NCBI GenBank assembly: GCA_032158295.1
Contig: CM063255.1
Location: 10,506,094-10,570,093, forward strand
DNA from: Pycnopodia helianthoides
Taxonomy: Eukaryota > Echinodermata > Asteroidea > Forcipulatida > Asteriidae
DNA: 64,000 nucleotides
Direction: 5' to 3'
In this document: in pieces, positions 47,201-53,200 of the stretch
Layout of the letters: each line of letters begins with the position of its first letter
How positions within the stretch are numbered: the first letter of the stretch is position 1
The notes under the pieces: model-generated
What the model was told of the DNA's origin: nothing
Database searches by the model: none
What the model saw: only the letters and a program-made list of their open reading frames with translations
Program-made: the position numbers and the translations under genes

Positions 47201-50200
47201 TCAGAAATGAGGACTTACGAAAGAAAACAAATGCCAGGGACATCATACAGGAAATTAAAACAAAGAAATGGAGATGGGCAGGCCACCTTGCAAGGCGTCA
47301 TGATAACAGATGGACACATTGTAACAGAATGAACCACAAGAACACAAACGAAACGAAGAGGCAGACCAGGTATAGGCGTTGGATGGACGACGAGAATTTG
47401 GAAGCGTTACATGGATGCGACAAGCACAAGAAAGATCAAGGGTGGAATGGTGATGAAGAGGCCTTCCTCCTGCAGTGGAGTGACATAGGCTAGATAGATC
47501 TGATAGATAGATAGATAGATAGACAGCAAAGAAATAGGTGGGCCCTGGGAAACCTTTTTACGGAGAGACAGGCACGTGCAAAAGTGTGACAAACGTGCTT
47601 TTTATTATTTTATAATTCAACACTAAGTGTGCGAGTGCTCAAACTGACAAACTGACATTATTAAACACTTCATTGCGCTAACAATGCCCTGGTATTGTTC
47701 TTTGAAGGCAGGTGTCCTTTAAGACACTGGGCACCTTTGGTAATTGTCAACGACCAGTCTTCTCACTTGATGTATCTCAACATATGCACAACATAACAAA
47801 CCTGTCAAAATTTGAACTCAATTAGTGTCCAGTGCCTTTAATTGGAGATGAGTACAAGTTTTCTTATTCCCTTTTGTATTGTAGTACCCAGCCCGGAGTG
47901 ACAGGGAGTTCTTGCGACAGGAGAAAAAGACAAGTGTAAACCACTGTATTACAAAATAATAACTCCACTTGTTTGACTTAAAGGTATTGTACACTTTTGG
48001 TAACAGCTCAAAATCAGTGTCCACATTTTGTGTGATTCAACACTATGCATGAACAAACAAACCTGTGAAGGTTTGAGCTCAATCGGTCATCGAGGTCACG
48101 AGAAAATAGTGAAAAGAGATCTTATGTTTTTTTTCTGTTTTTTCAACCATCGAGGTTTTTATCACGCGCGATAAAAACTATTTTTTAACTCGTTTCTCAG
48201 AAACGATAGCATTTTAGGAAGAAATATTTTAAGGAATTCACTTGAATTTTATATTCATTTGTTTTACATTGTTCTTTCTTGTTTACTTATTGTTTTACCG
48301 TAAAGCGCTTTTAGGCTTGCACAAGGCGCTCTATAAATCTATTATTATTAATACTATTAATAATTATTATTATTTACTTGTGGAACCGCAAAAGCACAAT
48401 GAACTGCGTTTGCGCGCACACAAGTAGCGAGTTTATTTGTTTGTTTACATAACGAAGGCGTTCATGCACTCACATGCCCTGGGGCAGGCCCTTTCGTTAA
48501 AAAACAAAGAGATTTGCCCTACCTTCATTGGGTTACATTTAGGTACAGGGCTATTTGCAATAATATCCTTGGGTTTCATTTAGGTACAGGGCTATTTGCC
48601 ATACTATCCTTGGGTTACATTTAGGTACAGTGCTATTTGCCATACTATCCTTGGGTTACATTTAGGTACAGGGCTATTTGCCCCACCTTCCTTGGGTTAC
48701 ACTTAGGTACAGGGTTATTTGCCCTACCTTCCTTGGGTTACATTTAGGTACAGGGTTATTTGTCCTACCTTCCTTGGGTTACATTTAGGTACAGGGCTAT
48801 TTAGGTGCCACTCAACCGTCTTTTCGCGAAAACAGTGACAACCCGTTACAAATACATGCACGCAAGGCAATAGTTCTCAATTGTGCTATATGATTACAAG
48901 ACGGGCTTCACACAATTTGATGAAAAATAAATTGTTACAAATGTTAACGAATAAAATCAGGAGATCATTTTGGCATACACACAATGTCTATGGAGACAGC
49001 GATTTCACTGAACCCAAAATAATTGATCGTTTTTCGAAAATTCAAATCACATCCGTTCGGACTGTGAAGGAGGCTAACCCTGTTTCAGCAACGTGCCCCT
49101 GGTGACAGTTGATTTTGGGTCGACAGCCCGTACCTTGAAGTGGCCGTCCGGCCTTGTGAGTTAGGCGACATTTCAAATAAATAAATGTGACAAATTGAGG
49201 CCAGACAGGGTAAAATAATCTTTAAACCCCTTCACGATAAAATACTGTAAGTAAAATGCTAGGGGACAGGGGACACGATCAAAAATGGCGGTCGTTTTTA
49301 GGTTGTAGAAAAATGACAATTGCAATAATATGTATTTATCATGCGCTATTTGCAGCCAAGTAGGGCCCTCAAAGCGCCTTACACTATTATAATCCCCAGT
49401 TCATTGAGCCCTGAGCTTTCCTAAAATCATCTAATAGTAATAACTCCCTAGGAGTATGCAGCACCGGCAACCACTTGGCACTCAGGTTTGCTTTTCATTC
49501 CTATCAACAGTCTCTACCCTCGCGGTACCCATTTATACTCCTGGGTGTTTGCTCAGGTGTAACGACTGGGATTCGAACCCACCATCGCATGACTGAGCTG
49601 TCAGAGCTTAGGTTCGATGCACTATGCCACACGACACGTCATTGCATGGTGGCACGGTTGGCTTGTGCGTAAAGCGCTAGCCTCTCACCAATGGGACCCT
49701 GGTTCAAACCCGGCCAAGGCCATAATGTGAGTGGAGTTGTGCGTTGGTTCTCTGCTGTGCCACGAGGGTTTTTTCTCCGGGCTCTCCTGTTTTCCTCCCC
49801 GTCGGGAAAAATCAGACACTTTCGGTCTCAGGCTGTGCTCATTTATGGGTTGATGAGGATCTGGCTGCCACAGGCGCCCTTGCATGCTTGCTTCTCAAAC
49901 ACGTTGTAGCTGCAGCCATTCGCAATTCAGCTTCTTAGTTGCTTGTAAGGATGATTAGCCTCTAAAATTAATATTATATATTATTACCCCAAAACTGCGG
50001 CTCGTGCAGCATTCTCACTTAAATTCAAATCAGTTGGAAACAATATTGGACTACCAGTAGTTACTTGTCCTCTGTGAAACAGTTTACCAGCGTGTTGCTT
50101 CCCCACAGCCCACTGCCTGAACAGATCATTATTAATTGCTTCAATTTTACAAACCATTCAAAATCACAGTACATGGGGAGAAAGGATTATCAGGGACCAG

Positions 50201-53200
50201 CAAACAATAGGCTGTTGGACTTTTGAAACAAAATGTGACTTAACCGCAGTCTTTCTACATGACTGCAGCAGGCTGGCCGAAACGTTCAGACAATAAAAGT
50301 CTCACTCCACGGAAATGAAGATAATTACAAGAAGATTCCCGATCCACAAAGCGGAAATAGAAGCCCCGGTTTCCACGTACTCCGAGGTATAGTAGACAGA
50401 TAGTTTTCTTATCAGCAGTAGTCTCCACGACGGTAGACAGCAGGACAAGTTCTTATTCGAACTCGGTCATCTCCCGATTCCCAAATCTACTCCACGACGG
50501 TAGACAGCAGGACAAGTTCTTATTCGAACTCGGTCATCTCTCGATTCCCAATCTACTCCGCGGCGGTAGACATCAGGACACGTTCTTATTCGAACTCGGT
50601 CATCTCCCGATTCCCAATCTACTCCGCGGCGGTAGACAGCAGGACACGTTCTTATTCGAACTCGGTCATCTCCCGATTCCCAATCTACTCCGCGGCGGTA
50701 GACAGCAGGACAAGTTCTTATTCGAACTCGGTCATCTCCCGGTTCCCAAATCTACTCCGCGACATTTGACAAATCAGCAAGGCAATCATTCTTATAAGAG
50801 CACTCTACACAGCAAAGTAGATGTTACCACAGGGTGCCAGACATCTAAAAGACGTTAGATAACTTTCCTGGGTTCGTGCCCAACCAAAAGTGAAAGTCAA
50901 ACACTGGTATGGTGGATGGTTAGTTTAGAACAACGGTCCACACACACACAAAAAAAAACAACAACAGGTGAGTCGGCAAACTTTGTCCGAAGTGCCAAAC
51001 TTTGTCCTAACAATAACACGTTTGATCGTTGATCGTAAGCAACAAAGATTGTCTCGATCCATCATTAAAGGAACATTACAGAATTGGTTTTTGCTAACAA
51101 AACAGTTGCTGGCAGTGTAAACACTTTATGTAATCCACCATACACATAAACTGACAAACCTGTCGAAGTTTGAGATCGATCGGCCATCTGGGTCACTAGA
51201 AAATAGTGAAAAACCGATAACACATTTTGCATGAAATCATATAGATTCAACAAATGAATAAAACGCTCACTGGGCGATAAACTCCAATCGGAAAATTAGT
51301 TTATTCATTTCTCATCAAATACGGCATTTCAGACAGAAATATTTCAAGGGATGTTTTCTACTATCATCATCATTAGACCGTGTAAGTTTGATATAAATCT
51401 GTGATCAAAAAGTATTTTTTACAAGTTTTTTTCTTACCAATTCTGTTATGTTCCTTTAAAAACATCGTATTTTTCCTTAACATTTATTATCAGTTCAATG
51501 GGGAAAAAACCTAATAAGGATAATAAAAACAAACTGCTTCAATAAATTAATTGACTGCTGTTACGGTTGGCTTGTTTTTTATTTGACACAACTCAATTCC
51601 AGACGCTCAACCGCGACCCGTTTTTCAAGCTTTTGTTTAGGACACTAATTGTCAGTTTTTCCTTTAAACTGTACTAGCAAAATAAAGCTGAATTCTGCAT
51701 TACAGAACAATCAGTATTTCTTTTTCAATCTCGCCACTGTTTTGATGATTTAATAAAGTCCTAAACACATTTGTCACTTCGTAAATCCCCCCCCCTAAAA
51801 AAACCCAATACTAGATATAACGAGATATTTATATAGCGCATAATGCAGAAGCCTCTATGCGCAACACAAAACATAAAACACTGAAACTTGAATATAAAAG
51901 CAAGTTACACAACTAACAAATGAGTTTTTAAAATTCCCTTGAAAATCTGAAGAGAGCCAGCTTGGCGAATATGAAGGGGTAAGTCATTCCATAACGAAGG
52001 TGCAATGAACTGGAAGGCTCTTTGACCATAACATTTAGTGGAAAAAAAAGTAGTTTGCGTCAGTAGGGATTGGCCAGCAGATCGAAGAGGACGAACAGGG
52101 ATGTATTTACGGAGAAGATCAGATATATAGTCAGGAGATAGGCCATGAAGAGCTTTGAAAGTGAGAAGATTTAACTTGTATACGATACGCAGTTTGATCG
52201 CAGTGGAGTGCTTATATAAGACAGGAGTAATATGTTGGGAACGAGGTGTGCGTGAGACGAGGCGAGCAGCGGTGTTTTGAATTCGTTGGATTTTAGAAAA
52301 GTTCACTATCAGAAAGTCCAGCAAGAAGAGAATTGCAAGAGTCGAGTCTAGAAGTGACAAAGGCATGAACCAGTATAATTATTCCACTAATTCCCAAAAG
52401 CGTAAATAAACGGTTTCGTCACTTCGTACAAGAACGTAAAAGTAACACCACGCCTATTTTGACACCAACACCGCGCCGTGTAATTTCAATGGATGACATT
52501 TTTGATTGGTCAATTCGTACAAACAAACAAAATGAAACATATATGATTCGTCGGTTATGCTAATTAGTGTGAATACGAAACTATTACGTAGTTCCTGAAA
52601 CCTGCTGAAGTTAACAGCAATACGTCATTAATAAAAATTCTAATCTGTGATTTGTCGCCAGCATGCGATTGCTACACACCAACAATTGTGGCAGCAGAGC
52701 ACTCTATAGCCCATTGGACTGAACTTTTCATCGGGGTGTGGGTTCGATTCCCGGTCATGACATCTGTGTACTTGAGCAAGACACTTAACCATACGTTGCT
52801 TCTTTATAAGCTATAGCCCGGGTGTGTAAATGAGAACCCGAGATGGCTGAGACGGCGTGGTGTTTAACCCCTTAGCCCTGGGGGTTATATGCTCCCCAGA
52901 GAGTTGTGGAATGGTCTAAGTATATGCCTGTTGAACAGGGATAAGATTGCTGAAAAAGGAATGAGCTAATACGATATGTCCGCTATACCGTAGCCCATAA
53001 TCACTTGAAGACACTGGACACCTTTGGTAATTGTCAAAGACCAGTCTTCTCACTTGGTGTATCTCAACATTATGCACAAAATAACAAACCTGTGAAAATT
53101 TGAACTCAATTGGTCGTCGAAGATGCGAGATAATGATGGAAGAAAAAACACCCTTGTCACACGAAGTTGTGTGCTTTCAGATGCTTGATTTCGAGACCTC

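Noticed and set aside
47173..47493. Host gene encoding a basic protein
   Set aside because: The WRWAGHLAR block and EEAFLLQWSDIG end are typical of a retrotransposon reverse-transcriptase C-terminus followed by a microsatellite tail.
50420..50760. CRISPR-like array of 66-bp units
   Set aside because: Units are contiguous tandem copies with no unique spacers, in a eukaryotic intron. The same reasoning applies to 48516-48812 and 61153-61543.
51905..52366. 153-codon minus-strand host gene
   Set aside because: Its sequence is the C-terminal tail of a CR1/L2-like reverse transcriptase with a lost block and an upstream frameshift.
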